NCBI GenBank assembly: GCA_016744775.1
Contig: JADGDS010000006.1
Coordinates: forward strand, 171,375-235,374
Length of the DNA: 64,000 nt
From: Candidatus Marithrix sp.
Lineage (GTDB): Bacteria; Pseudomonadota; Gammaproteobacteria; Beggiatoales; Beggiatoaceae
Direction: 5' to 3'
The notes beneath the pieces are model-generated. The model saw only the letters and a list, made by a program, of their open reading frames with translations. It was not told where the DNA came from and searched no databases. Made by a program: the position numbers and the translations under genes. Position 1 is the first letter of the stretch; each line of letters starts with the position of its first letter. Positions 18,821-27,498 of the stretch are shown here, piece after piece.

Positions 18821-18922
18821 TAAAGCCCCCTAACCCCCTAAAGGGGGAAATTAAAGCCCCCTAACCCCCTAAAGGGGGAAATGTATTTGGTAATTCCCCC
18901 TTTAGGGGGGCTAGGGGGGCTT
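18821..18922. repeat. C/G-rich repeat cluster: two 31-nt direct copies plus one inverted copy
   Basis: A 31-nt unit (TAAAGCCCCCTAACCCCCTA, then AAGGGGGAAAT) occurs twice back to back at 18821-18851 and 18852-18882. A slightly varied inverted copy lies at 18892-18922 (AATTCCCCCTTTAGGGGGGC, then TAGGGGGGCTTA). The direct and inverted copies can pair into a large stem. It lies between tRNA-Met and the convergent permease gene, so it may end both transcripts. Its GC content contrasts strongly with the flanks. Confidence 0.85.
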
Positions 18923-18924
18923 AT

Positions 18925-19731
18925 TTACATTTCTCTAGTTTTTACATCTAACAAGTCTCGCAATTTATCCCCTAAAATATTTACTGACAATACCACCAAC
19001 AATAAAGCTAAACCCGGTGCTAGTACCATATGTGGAGCAACTAACATATAAGAAGTTCCATCATGAATCATACTACCCCATGATGCTGTAGGTGGTTGTA
19101 CTCCTAAACCTAAAAATGATAAACCGGCTTCAGCTATAACAATACCAGCAATACCAAAAGTTGCTTCAACTATTAAAGGTGCCATTAATAATGGTATTAT
19201 ATGATAGCGTAAAATACGCGGCGTTTTAGCACCTAAAGCCACTGCTGCTCGAACATGTTCGCGATTTTTAATTGATAATGTTTGCGCTCTTGCTAAACGT
19301 GCGAAACCTACCCAACCAACAATAGATAAGGCAAACACCACATTTTCAATACCCGGTCCTAAAAGACCTGATAAAGCTATGGCTAATAAAATTCCCGGAA
19401 ATGCTAAAAACACATCCATTATCCGCACAATTACCAAATCCAGATAACCGCCTAACCAAGCACTTAAAGTACCGATCAAAGTACCAACAGTAACAGAAAC
19501 AATAATCACCCAAAACGCCACAAAAAACGAAGTTTGCGCTCCCATGATTAGTCGATCTAAAATTGGACGACCTAAATCATCATAACCAAGCCATTCAACA
19601 GCAGAGGGTGACTCTAAAATATTAGGCAATATAATATGATTAGGTGATAAAGGCAACCAAGGCCCCAAGATTGCACACATTACCCATAATAATAATATGA
19701 ATAATGGAATAACTATTTGATATTTAAACAC
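18925..19731 (-). CDS. peptide-type ABC transporter permease (DppC/OppC family)
   Basis: A 268-aa inner-membrane permease. The first span is at the N-terminus (IPLFILLLWVMCAILGPW). The LGYDDLGRPILDRLIMGA block precedes the permease core, which is typical of DppC/OppC, and the EAA loop that docks the ATPase is visible as RAAVALGAKTPRILRYHIIP near residues 158-177. Five or six spans are predicted by eye. It overlaps the partner permease by 8 nt. No ATPase or substrate-binding protein is nearby, so the substrate (oligopeptide, dipeptide, nickel) cannot be set. Confidence 0.88.
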   Translation of the reverse strand: MFKYQIVIPLFILLLWVMCAILGPWLPLSPNHIILPNILESPSAVEWLGYDDLGRPILDRLIMGAQTSFFVAFWVIIVSVTVGTLIGTLSAWLGGYLDLVIVRIMDVFLAFPGILLAIALSGLLGPGIENVVFALSIVGWVGFARLARAQTLSIKNREHVRAAVALGAKTPRILRYHIIPLLMAPLIVEATFGIAGIVIAEAGLSFLGLGVQPPTASWGSMIHDGTSYMLVAPHMVLAPGLALLLVVLSVNILGDKLRDLLDVKTREM

Positions 19732-20647
19732 TATAACGTACTCGTGGATCTAACCAAGCATATAAAATATCGGTTAAAGTATTAACCAACACATAACTTA
19801 AACTAATTAACAAAATACAAGCTTGCACTACAGGATAATCGCGCCGCTGAATAGATTCTATAGTCAACTGCCCAATCCCGGGCCATGCAAAAATAATTTC
19901 AGTAATCACTGCGCCACCTAATAAAGTACCTAATTGTAAACCTAGCACCGTAATTATAGGCAATGAGGCATTACGCAGTGCGTGGTTTAACACCACTCCT
20001 GATTCACCTAAACCCTTAGCGCGAGCAGTGCGAATATAATCTTCATTCAACACTTCTAACAAAGTAGATCGAACCATACGCGCTAAAATTGCCGACAAGG
20101 CGGTGCCTAAAGTGATAGCCGGTAAAATCAACGATAACCAATTTTCTCTACCACTGACTGGCAACCAGCCTAATGTTAGAGAAAACAATAAGATCAACAT
20201 AGGACCTAACCAAAAATTAGGAATAGACACTCCTAATAAGGAAAATACCATAGCACCATTATCATAAACAGTATCTTTACGCAATGCCGCGATACTTCCC
20301 AAAGGTAAGGCTAATAAAACAGCAACCAATAAACCAAAAAAAGCTAATTCCAAGGTTGCTGGAAAACGTTCTAACAACATATCACTAATAGGTTCTCTAG
20401 TATATAAAGATTGACCTAAATTACCATGTGCTAAATTAGTAATATATTGCCACCATTGCGTAAATAGCGGCTGATCTAAACCTAAAGAATGTCGTAAAGC
20501 CTCTAAATCAGTAGGAGTAGCAGATTCACCTAGCATAGCCTCTACAGGATCACCGGGCACTAAATGAATAAGCAAAAATACTAAAGTAATAACGCCAAAT
20601 ACCACCACAAGTGTGCTAATAAGGCGAGAAAAAAAAGTAGATAACAT
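19724..20647 (-). CDS. peptide-type ABC transporter permease (DppB/OppB family)
   Basis: A 307-aa permease. The N-terminal span (LISTLVVVFGVITLVFLLIH) is followed by the LVPGDPVEAMLGE block and the periplasmic LRHSLGLDQPLFTQWWQYI segment, both characteristic of DppB/OppB. The ATPase-docking EAA loop is RTARAKGLGESGVVLNHALR near residue 205-224. It pairs with the downstream DppC-type gene (8-nt overlap) and lies 17 nt after the TlpA-like gene, so the redox genes and the permeases may share a transcript. The start is the ATG reading MLSTFFSRLIS. Confidence 0.88.
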   Translation of the reverse strand: MLSTFFSRLISTLVVVFGVITLVFLLIHLVPGDPVEAMLGESATPTDLEALRHSLGLDQPLFTQWWQYITNLAHGNLGQSLYTREPISDMLLERFPATLELAFFGLLVAVLLALPLGSIAALRKDTVYDNGAMVFSLLGVSIPNFWLGPMLILLFSLTLGWLPVSGRENWLSLILPAITLGTALSAILARMVRSTLLEVLNEDYIRTARAKGLGESGVVLNHALRNASLPIITVLGLQLGTLLGGAVITEIIFAWPGIGQLTIESIQRRDYPVVQACILLISLSYVLVNTLTDILYAWLDPRVRYSV

Positions 20648-20664
20648 ATTAATAATATTAATTA

Positions 20665-21168
20665 TTATAATAATGGAAAAATCAACTTTTGAGCTTTATC
20701 CTGAGACATTTGCCCAAGATAACGTGAAACAATATAACCATTACGATTAATTATAACCGTAAAAGGTATAGCACCAGAAGAATTACCAAATTTTTCACTA
20801 ACAGCAATTGCATCTTCGCCTCCCAATATTGGATAATTAATTCCATGTGTTTTAACAAACTTTAATACTTGTTGACGAGAATAATCAACAGTAATACCAA
20901 TAAATTGTAAACCGCTATCAGCATATTTAGTTTGTAATTTCATAAACATAGGTATTTCTTTAATACAAGGAGAACACCATGTTGCCCAAAAATTGATAAC
21001 TAATACCTTACCATCCCATTCAGAAATATCACGACTATTTTGATCTAAATCTAACAGACTAAAATCGAAACGACGCTCAGGTAAAATATCATCAGGAACA
21101 TTATACGCAACAAAACCGCTAATACCAACAACAATAAAAATTGTTAAGAAAAAAAAAGTTCTAATCAT
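20665..21168 (-). CDS. TlpA/ResA-like membrane-anchored thioredoxin
   Basis: A 167-aa protein with one N-terminal membrane anchor (FFFLTIFIVVGISGFVAYNV) and a periplasmic thioredoxin fold. The redox site is WATWCSPCIKE near residue 57-67, a CxxC with Ser-Pro. The conserved cis-Pro region (SGAIPFTVIINRNG) and the TlpA/ResA insert are present. It likely receives electrons from DsbD and reduces cytochrome c apoproteins or other periplasmic disulfides. It overlaps dsbD by 4 nt (ATGA), which supports this partnership and fits a genome rich in c-type cytochromes. Confidence 0.9.
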   Translation of the reverse strand: MIRTFFFLTIFIVVGISGFVAYNVPDDILPERRFDFSLLDLDQNSRDISEWDGKVLVINFWATWCSPCIKEIPMFMKLQTKYADSGLQFIGITVDYSRQQVLKFVKTHGINYPILGGEDAIAVSEKFGNSSGAIPFTVIINRNGYIVSRYLGQMSQDKAQKLIFPLL

Positions 21169-23273
21169 GGTTGAATAATTTTTTTCAAATGTTGACGAAA
21201 TTTCTCAGCAGACACAAAACCAACCACTCGAAACGCCGTTTGTTCTTGCCCATTTTTATCAAAAAATAAAATCGCCGGTGGTCCAAAAATACCAAATTTG
21301 TTATATAAAGCCTTGTCTTTTATATCATTTGCTGTGACATCAGCTTTTAATAATACAAAATTCGCTAATAGTTTTTGTACTCCTGAATCACTAAAAGTAA
21401 AATGTTCCATTTCTTTACAAGCAACACACCATTCTGCTGAAAAATCCAACATTACTAACTTATTTTTAGCAGCGGCTAATTCAGCATTTAAACCATTAAC
21501 ACCCTTTATAGGAATAAAATTATCAGATTTTTTTATCTGAACATTATTACTGGTAGCACCAATAATCAATAACACACCATAAACTAAAAAAATAATTCCA
21601 AAGCCTTTCCACAACTTACGCCAACCAGAAGTTGCTGCATCTAAAGCACCCATATAAACCGCTGACACAATCAACAAACTAGCCCACAATAACATTATTA
21701 CTTGTCCGGGCAATATCCTATCCAACATCCAAATTGCCATAGCTAACAATATAACCCCAAAAATAGCCTTTACGCTATCCATCCACGCTCCAACCTTTGG
21801 CAACCAATGACCTGCTGAAATACCTATAATAATCAATGGAATACCCATGCCTAAACTCATCACAAACAGAGCTAATCCACCAAATAAAGCATCATTAGTT
21901 TGACTAATATAAAGCAATGCACCTGCTAAAGGTGGGGCAATACAAGGTCCAACAATCACAGCCGATAAAACGCCCATAATCGCCACACCTATTAAAGTAC
22001 CACCTTGTTGACTATTACTCCAACTAGTGAATTTAGTTTGTAAACTTTGAGGCAATTGCAATTGATAAAAACCAAACATAGACAAAGACAATACTACAAA
22101 TACCAAGGCAAAACTTACTAATACTAATGGATCTTGAAAAGCCGCTTGTAAATTTTCGCCCAACAAACCAGTTACAACACCAAGCACAGCATAAGTAACA
22201 GCCATAGCCAATACATAAACTAATGACATTACAAAAGCCTTATAAGTAGTTACATCTTTGCCTTGCCCAACAATAATACTCGACAAAATTGGAATCATTG
22301 GAAAAACACAGGGCGTTAAAGACAACAACAAACCCAAACCAAAAAATACCAATAAGGCATACCAAATATTAGAATTTGTAAGTAACTTAGCTAAACGATC
22401 CTGTTCAGATATTTCACCCAAACTCAAATTAACCAGCTTGGTGATTGGCGGATAACAATACCCAGCAACAGCACAACCTTGATATTGAACTTTTAAATCA
22501 AGCTTTTTTAAACCCTGAGTCTTAATAGGTACAATAATCTCAAGTTCAGGCTGTTGATAAATTTCTACATTACCAAAAAAATTATCAGGTTTAACAATAG
22601 GCGTTGGAAATTCAGCAACAGCTAATTGCCCATCATTTTCTAATGTAAAATGGAATTTATCCTTATATAAATAATAACCATCAGCAATTTGCCATTTAAG
22701 AACCACATAAGAAGGCGAAGCAAACTGAGCTGAAAATATAAAAGCCTCATCTGCTTTAATAAAATTATTTACACTTTTTTGATGACTTAAAGCAACAATA
22801 CTCACCTTTTCAATAGCTGGATAACACAAACGACCATCAGCACAACCTTGATAACTAACAATCAATTCTAATTGATTGAGATTTTGAATGCTATTAACAT
22901 GAAATTTGATTTCTAATAAATTTTCATAAACCTCGACACGCCCATACTTAACATCATCTTTAAATTTACCAGCCGGAAATTGAACCTCACCAAGCACACC
23001 ACCATTCTGAAGCGTGAATTTAAATTGATCACGATATAAATAATAACCCTCAGCAATTTCCCACCTAGCAACTAAAACATTAGAATCATCTTCCATATAA
23101 GTGGAAAAAACAAAAGCCTGATCAGGCGGAAGAACCTGAGAATTAAATATATTTGATTGCAAAGGAGAAATATTAAGATTATTATCTAATAATCTATCCT
23201 TATCTATAATAGCGTAACAAGACAATGTAAAAAACCATGATATAAAAATCAAAAACAACCTGATTTTTATCAT
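21165..23273 (-). CDS. dsbD: thiol:disulfide interchange protein DsbD with duplicated N-terminal domain
   Basis: Moves electrons from cytoplasmic thioredoxin to the periplasm. After a signal peptide come two tandem DsbD-alpha domains, each with a GYYLYRDQF/GYYLYKDKF block and a YQGCA...CYP cysteine pair. An eight-span CcdA-like core follows with cysteines in SLTPCVFPMIP and VGPCIAPPLAGAL. A C-terminal thioredoxin domain carries FSAEWCVACKEME. E. coli DsbD has only one alpha domain in about 565 aa; this protein is about 702 aa. I prefer the second ATG (MIKIRLFLIF), which has GGGGG six bases upstream; the other ATG is 12 nt further out. The 3' end overlaps the TlpA-like gene. Confidence 0.92.
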   Translation of the reverse strand: MIKIRLFLIFISWFFTLSCYAIIDKDRLLDNNLNISPLQSNIFNSQVLPPDQAFVFSTYMEDDSNVLVARWEIAEGYYLYRDQFKFTLQNGGVLGEVQFPAGKFKDDVKYGRVEVYENLLEIKFHVNSIQNLNQLELIVSYQGCADGRLCYPAIEKVSIVALSHQKSVNNFIKADEAFIFSAQFASPSYVVLKWQIADGYYLYKDKFHFTLENDGQLAVAEFPTPIVKPDNFFGNVEIYQQPELEIIVPIKTQGLKKLDLKVQYQGCAVAGYCYPPITKLVNLSLGEISEQDRLAKLLTNSNIWYALLVFFGLGLLLSLTPCVFPMIPILSSIIVGQGKDVTTYKAFVMSLVYVLAMAVTYAVLGVVTGLLGENLQAAFQDPLVLVSFALVFVVLSLSMFGFYQLQLPQSLQTKFTSWSNSQQGGTLIGVAIMGVLSAVIVGPCIAPPLAGALLYISQTNDALFGGLALFVMSLGMGIPLIIIGISAGHWLPKVGAWMDSVKAIFGVILLAMAIWMLDRILPGQVIMLLWASLLIVSAVYMGALDAATSGWRKLWKGFGIIFLVYGVLLIIGATSNNVQIKKSDNFIPIKGVNGLNAELAAAKNKLVMLDFSAEWCVACKEMEHFTFSDSGVQKLLANFVLLKADVTANDIKDKALYNKFGIFGPPAILFFDKNGQEQTAFRVVGFVSAEKFRQHLKKIIQP

Positions 23274-23323
23274 ATAAACCCCCATATAAATTAAAATTTT
23301 AAATATTCTATAATATCATTATC

Positions 23324-23752
23324 ATGTTTCAACGTTTACTCTTATTATTTATTATCGTTCCTATTTTAGAAATTTATCTATTGATAACAGTAGGTGGTTT
23401 TATTGGAGCCTTGCCCACCATTTTAATAATTATTTCAACAGCAATAATTGGAACATATTTATTACGCGCTCAAGGAATAGCAACCATACAAAAAGCCCAA
23501 AGTAACCTATTACAAGGGCAACTACCAGCATTTGAATTATTAGAAGGGATGCTAATACTAATAGGTGGGGTATTATTACTTACACCGGGATTTTTTACCG
23601 ATACTATCGGCTTTATATTCCTAATACCGATACTGCGTAAATATATAATACTGTGGTGGATAAAGAAAAAAGCTTCAGAAATGACACCAAACTCACAGCC
23701 ACACCAGCCTTCTACTCTTGAAGGCACATATAGGCGTGAGGATGATAGCTAA
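23324..23752 (+). CDS. fxsA: FxsA family membrane protein
   Basis: A 142-aa inner-membrane protein of the FxsA family, named for suppressing F-exclusion of phage T7 when overproduced in E. coli. It shows the family pattern: LLFIIVPILEIYLLITVGG span, GALPTILIIISTAIIGTYLLR span, RAQGIATIQKAQ loop, and the LLLTPGFFTDTIGFIFLIP block near 85-103. A soluble, charged tail follows (SQPHQPSTLEGTYRREDDS). The DNA coding for that tail (23682-23746) is repeated almost exactly at 30632-30696. It is divergent from dsbD, with 50 nt between starts. Confidence 0.9.
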   Translation: MFQRLLLLFIIVPILEIYLLITVGGFIGALPTILIIISTAIIGTYLLRAQGIATIQKAQSNLLQGQLPAFELLEGMLILIGGVLLLTPGFFTDTIGFIFLIPILRKYIILWWIKKKASEMTPNSQPHQPSTLEGTYRREDDS

Positions 23753-23760
23753 CTAATAAT

Positions 23761-23803
23761 ATATTAGCTATTAACATCAAAAATCATCTATAATAGCTAA
23801 TAT
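23761..23803 (+). promoter_or_regulatory. candidate hipBA operator/promoter; leaderless start
   Basis: A perfect 13-nt inverted repeat, ATATTAGCTATTA (23761-23773) and TAATAGCTAATAT (23791-23803), has centres 30 nt apart, about three helical turns. The -10 box TATAAT (23789-23794) lies in the right arm and ends 7 nt before the hipB ATG, so the transcript probably starts at or next to the start codon. This is what autoregulation by the HipB antitoxin would look like. Confidence 0.6.
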
Positions 23804-24128
23804 GTTAGAGCTTAACTTATACACTCCAAACAAAATACAAAAACTTCTCAGTCAACGTATTAAGCGTTTACGCTTAATTAATGAATGGACTCAAGTTGAA
23901 TTAGCAGAACGTTCTGGTATTAGTCTCGCCTCTTTAAAACGTTTTGAATCTACTGGTAAAATTTCCCTGGAAAGATTATTACTTTTGGCATGGACTTTTG
24001 GACGTTTAGATGAATTTACTTCTTTACTTGAAGAGCCTGAAATTATGACATTGGCTGATGTAAGAAAATTGGAAAAAAAACGTCAACGAGGAAAACGTAG
24101 GAATGGAAATCGAGGTTCGTTTTCATGA
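23802..24128 (+). CDS. hipB: HipB-type antitoxin, XRE-family DNA-binding protein
   Basis: A 108-aa antitoxin and repressor. A helix-turn-helix of the XRE type spans about residues 17-65 (RIKRLRLINEWTQVELAERS, then GISLASLKRFESTGKISLE). The C-terminal extension is basic (KKRQRGKRRNGNRGSF). It overlaps hipA by 26 nt, the standard antitoxin-first order. The start ATG sits at the very end of an inverted repeat that likely serves as its own operator, and there is no room for a ribosome site, so leaderless translation is likely. Confidence 0.88.
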   Translation: MLELNLYTPNKIQKLLSQRIKRLRLINEWTQVELAERSGISLASLKRFESTGKISLERLLLLAWTFGRLDEFTSLLEEPEIMTLADVRKLEKKRQRGKRRNGNRGSFS

Positions 24129-25302
24129 TTATAAAACTGTTGGTCATCTGATTAATTATAAAAAACAAATACTTTTTGAGTATTCTCCTGAGTTTATTAA
24201 AACTGGTTTAGCTTTATCCCCTTTTCATTTACCTAATAAAAGCGGTGTGTTTATCGAAAAAGAAGGTCTTTTTTCTGGATTATATGGCTTATTTAATGAT
24301 TCATTGCCTGATGGTTGGGGATTATTATTGATGGATCGCGCTTTTCGACAATTAGGTACCAGAACTATTACACCATTAGAACGTTTATCCTATATGGGTA
24401 CACGTACAATGGGAACATTAACTTATCATCCCGCCCAATTTCAACAAAATGATATTTTCTCTGAATTCAAGTTACATTTATTAGCAGAAAAAAGTTTGCA
24501 AGTATTACGCGGTACTAGCGAAGAAATTTTTCCAGAATTACAATACCTTGGAAGCTCATCAGGCGGAGCTAGACCAAAAGTTTTAGTGGCTTTAAATAAA
24601 AACAATGATGTTATTAGTGGAGTAGATAAACTAGCGGCTGGCTATGAACATTTTTTAGTGAAATTTTCACAAACCGATGATTTAGAAGACGCTGGAGCTA
24701 TAGAATATGTTTACTCTTTAATGGCAAAATTAGCTGGTATTGATATGCCAGAAACACGTTTAATTACAGCAGAAAATAAGCAAAGATATTTTGCAATTAA
24801 ACGTTTTGATAGAGACGGTGATAAGCGTATTCATACTCATACATTAGGAGGATTAATTCATGCAGATCATCGTATTCCAGCTTGTGATTATGAAACTTAT
24901 TTACAAGTAACGAAAGTTTTAACTCAAGATAATAAAGCAATTGAACAAGCATTTAAACGAATGTTATTTAATATTTTTGCTCATAATCGCGATGATCATG
25001 TAAAAAATTTTTCCTTTATGTTGACTGAAAAATGGCAACTCACACCGGCTTATGATTTGATGCCAACTCAAGGAATGGCAGGAGAGCATTCGATGAGTAT
25101 CAATGGCAAAGGCAAAAATCCTAATCTAAAAGACTTACAAATACTAGCAGAACAATATAATATAAGCAATTTAATGGAAATGATAGAACAAGTAAAAGAA
25201 GCAGTGTCACAATGGCGAAATTTAGCGCAACAGTATGAAATTAAAAATGTTATTATTGATAATGTAGATGAATATTTATGTCAGAATCAACAAGCGAATT
25301 AA
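24103..25302 (+). CDS. hipA: HipA-type serine/threonine kinase toxin
   Basis: A 399-aa HipA-family kinase. Family members phosphorylate aminoacyl-tRNA synthetases (GltX for E. coli HipA) and cause growth arrest. Visible motifs: SGLYGLFNDSLPDGWGLLLM near 65-84; the Gly-rich loop YLGSSSGGARPKVLV near 148-162; KRFDRDGDKRIHTHTLGG near 230-247; the catalytic AHNRDDHVKNFSFML near 300-314; and the metal-binding YDLMPTQ near 325. All kinase residues appear intact. The last 25 nt overlap the start assigned to the downstream glycosyltransferase copy A, because the duplicated block was joined to the end of this gene. Confidence 0.92.
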   Translation: MEIEVRFHDYKTVGHLINYKKQILFEYSPEFIKTGLALSPFHLPNKSGVFIEKEGLFSGLYGLFNDSLPDGWGLLLMDRAFRQLGTRTITPLERLSYMGTRTMGTLTYHPAQFQQNDIFSEFKLHLLAEKSLQVLRGTSEEIFPELQYLGSSSGGARPKVLVALNKNNDVISGVDKLAAGYEHFLVKFSQTDDLEDAGAIEYVYSLMAKLAGIDMPETRLITAENKQRYFAIKRFDRDGDKRIHTHTLGGLIHADHRIPACDYETYLQVTKVLTQDNKAIEQAFKRMLFNIFAHNRDDHVKNFSFMLTEKWQLTPAYDLMPTQGMAGEHSMSINGKGKNPNLKDLQILAEQYNISNLMEMIEQVKEAVSQWRNLAQQYEIKNVIIDNVDEYLCQNQQAN

Positions 25303-27458
25303 AAACTGAACTTAAAGCCACACAAGCCCAATTAGCTGAATCACATGCTCGAAATCAACGCTGGATTGAAAATATATATGAAGTAATGAAGCCGACTTTG
25401 TTACAACTAGCATTTGGGCTACAAGATGAGATAATTGATTTATCTACTTATCGATTCACTGTGCCATTACAATTGTTTTCAGCACTATCTGGTGAAGTAT
25501 ATGACATAGTTTCATCTTTTGATAATTTAGAATTTCCTATTCCAGTTACTCGGGGAAAAATCCTGCAATGGTCATTTACTTGGGAAGGTGCGCTAGCAGG
25601 AGAAGCACTGTTATTAAAAGTAGGTACTTATTGTCGAGTCAATCATTGTCATCTTAATTTATCAATCATGCCTGATGATGAAGAAGATAATGAGTTGATA
25701 GAGGCTCAATTATATGGACAATATCTTAAAGACAATACTTATGCCGTTTTCCCATTAAGTAAACCTTTGAAACCGGGATCTTATAGGTGTAGGTTGACAT
25801 CACCAGATACTGATAATAGTGATAATTTGCTGGCAATTTGGTTGAGTATTAATGAGACAAAGGTAAGTAATTGTTTAACGCTTCCAGATTCCAGTCACTA
25901 TCAAAAATGGTATGAACTTAATCGTTGTAATCAAGATCAACTTGAAACGCAACGAAGTGAATCAAAGCTATGGGAAAATAGTCCTCTTATTTCAGTTGTT
26001 ATTTCTACTTTAAATAATGAATTATTTTTAAGCTTGCATGAACAAAGTTACAGCAACTGGGAATGTGTTATTGTTGAGGATCAAGCCAATTTGGATATTG
26101 CCAGACAATGGTGCGAACAAGATACACGGTTTCATTTGGTGCAGAACTTTGCCGCTGAAGGTGAGTATCTATGTTTTATCGATCCTAATGTTCGTTTAGA
26201 ACCACAAGCATTGTTTGAAATAGCTAAGATAATTATAAAGGAACAGCCGGCTGTTATTTATTCTGATGAAATGCTGGTTGATGAAAATAACGAAATTATT
26301 CGTTGTGAATTTAGAGAAGATTTTAATTATCATTTCCTTCTTAGCCATCTCTATATTAATCATTTGACTGTATTCAGTAGTGAAATAATTTCTAAAGTTG
26401 GCGGTTTTGCAACAGATTTACAATTACGAGTAGCGGCAATAACACAAGACTTTTATCATATTCCTAAAGTACTTTACCGATGGCGCACTACAGAACAAAG
26501 TAATTCATTGGCAGCTATTAATCAACATTTACAAATAATTGGTTTGAATGAAACTGAGGCTTGGGCTGAGGAAGGATTGGCTGCTAATTTCTTTAGAGTA
26601 CGTAGAAAAATAATGCCTACTAAAGTTTCTATTATTATTCCAACTAAGGATAGAGTTGATTTATTAAGAACTTGTATTGATTCTTTCAAAAAAATAACTC
26701 ATATTCCTGAAGGAATAGAATTAGAATTTGTGATAGTAGATAATGGTTCTACTTGTCAAAATACTTTAAATTATTTAAATCAATTAGAACAACAAGGTGT
26801 CTTAGTAGTTAAACTACCGGGGGAATTCAATTATTCATTATTAAATAATGAAGCAGTCGCAAAAGCTAGTGGCTCAATGTTGTTATTTATGAATAATGAT
26901 ATTGAAATAGTAGAATCAGGATGGCTTGAAGCGATGTTGGAATTGATGGCATGGAATGATGTAGGAGTTGTAGGAAGTAAATTAATATATCCTAATATCA
27001 ATATGATTCAACATGCTAGTGTTATTACTGGTTTTCATGATATAGCTGGGCATGATCATCAATATTATCCAGAATATGATGAATTCAATAACTTAAATGC
27101 TGGGCATAATAATGCTTTATTAGTTATTCGTGAATGTATGGCGGTTACAGCGGCATGTATGTTAGTACGTCGTTCCGTTTTTGAAAAAGTTAATGGATTT
27201 GATGAACAACTAGTTGTTGGATTTGGAGATACTGATTTATGTTTAAAAATTCGTGAACAAGGCTACCGTTGTTTATTTACCCCTTATGCACGTCTGATAC
27301 ATCATGAGTCTGCAACTCGTATGCGTCAACAAGGTGATCCACATCCGGTTGATAGTGCCTTATTTAGGCAAAAATGGGAAAAATTATTGAAACAGAAAAA
27401 TCCTTTTTATAATAGTAATTTAAACAAGCATGGGAAAATGTTTCAACCACAGTTTTAA
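25278..27458 (+). CDS. glycosyltransferase, copy A, N-terminally truncated (two GT2 domains)
   Basis: A 726-aa reading frame that matches residues about 140-855 of the copy at 31805-34372. It starts with codons borrowed from the end of hipA (MSESTSELKTE) and enters homology near 25308. It lacks the first GT2 domain of the other copy. It keeps the coiled segment, the accessory domain and two GT2-type domains; the second has IIIPTKDRVDLLRTCIDSF, the DxD-like FMNNDIE and the acceptor-site GFGDTDLC. From 25788 to the end the DNA appears identical to copy B, while the first 480 nt differ at many sites. There is no clear ribosome site, so expression may depend on coupling to hipA, or it may be decaying. 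Confidence 0.75.
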   Translation: MSESTSELKTELKATQAQLAESHARNQRWIENIYEVMKPTLLQLAFGLQDEIIDLSTYRFTVPLQLFSALSGEVYDIVSSFDNLEFPIPVTRGKILQWSFTWEGALAGEALLLKVGTYCRVNHCHLNLSIMPDDEEDNELIEAQLYGQYLKDNTYAVFPLSKPLKPGSYRCRLTSPDTDNSDNLLAIWLSINETKVSNCLTLPDSSHYQKWYELNRCNQDQLETQRSESKLWENSPLISVVISTLNNELFLSLHEQSYSNWECVIVEDQANLDIARQWCEQDTRFHLVQNFAAEGEYLCFIDPNVRLEPQALFEIAKIIIKEQPAVIYSDEMLVDENNEIIRCEFREDFNYHFLLSHLYINHLTVFSSEIISKVGGFATDLQLRVAAITQDFYHIPKVLYRWRTTEQSNSLAAINQHLQIIGLNETEAWAEEGLAANFFRVRRKIMPTKVSIIIPTKDRVDLLRTCIDSFKKITHIPEGIELEFVIVDNGSTCQNTLNYLNQLEQQGVLVVKLPGEFNYSLLNNEAVAKASGSMLLFMNNDIEIVESGWLEAMLELMAWNDVGVVGSKLIYPNINMIQHASVITGFHDIAGHDHQYYPEYDEFNNLNAGHNNALLVIRECMAVTAACMLVRRSVFEKVNGFDEQLVVGFGDTDLCLKIREQGYRCLFTPYARLIHHESATRMRQQGDPHPVDSALFRQKWEKLLKQKNPFYNSNLNKHGKMFQPQF

Positions 27459-27463
27459 ATTTC

Positions 27464-27493
27464 CTCGTTACCACGCTGGAGCGTGGGAACGAG
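27464..27493. terminator. bidirectional hairpin between glycosyltransferase A and SGNH hydrolase A
   Basis: CTCGTTACCACGCT, loop GG, AGCGTGGGAACGAG, with one internal A/G mismatch. It lies in the 40-nt gap of two convergent genes. The same hairpin is at 34378-34407 in the other copy. This sequence type is also a common dispersed repeat in proteobacteria. Confidence 0.65.
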
Positions 27494-27498
27494 AAATA

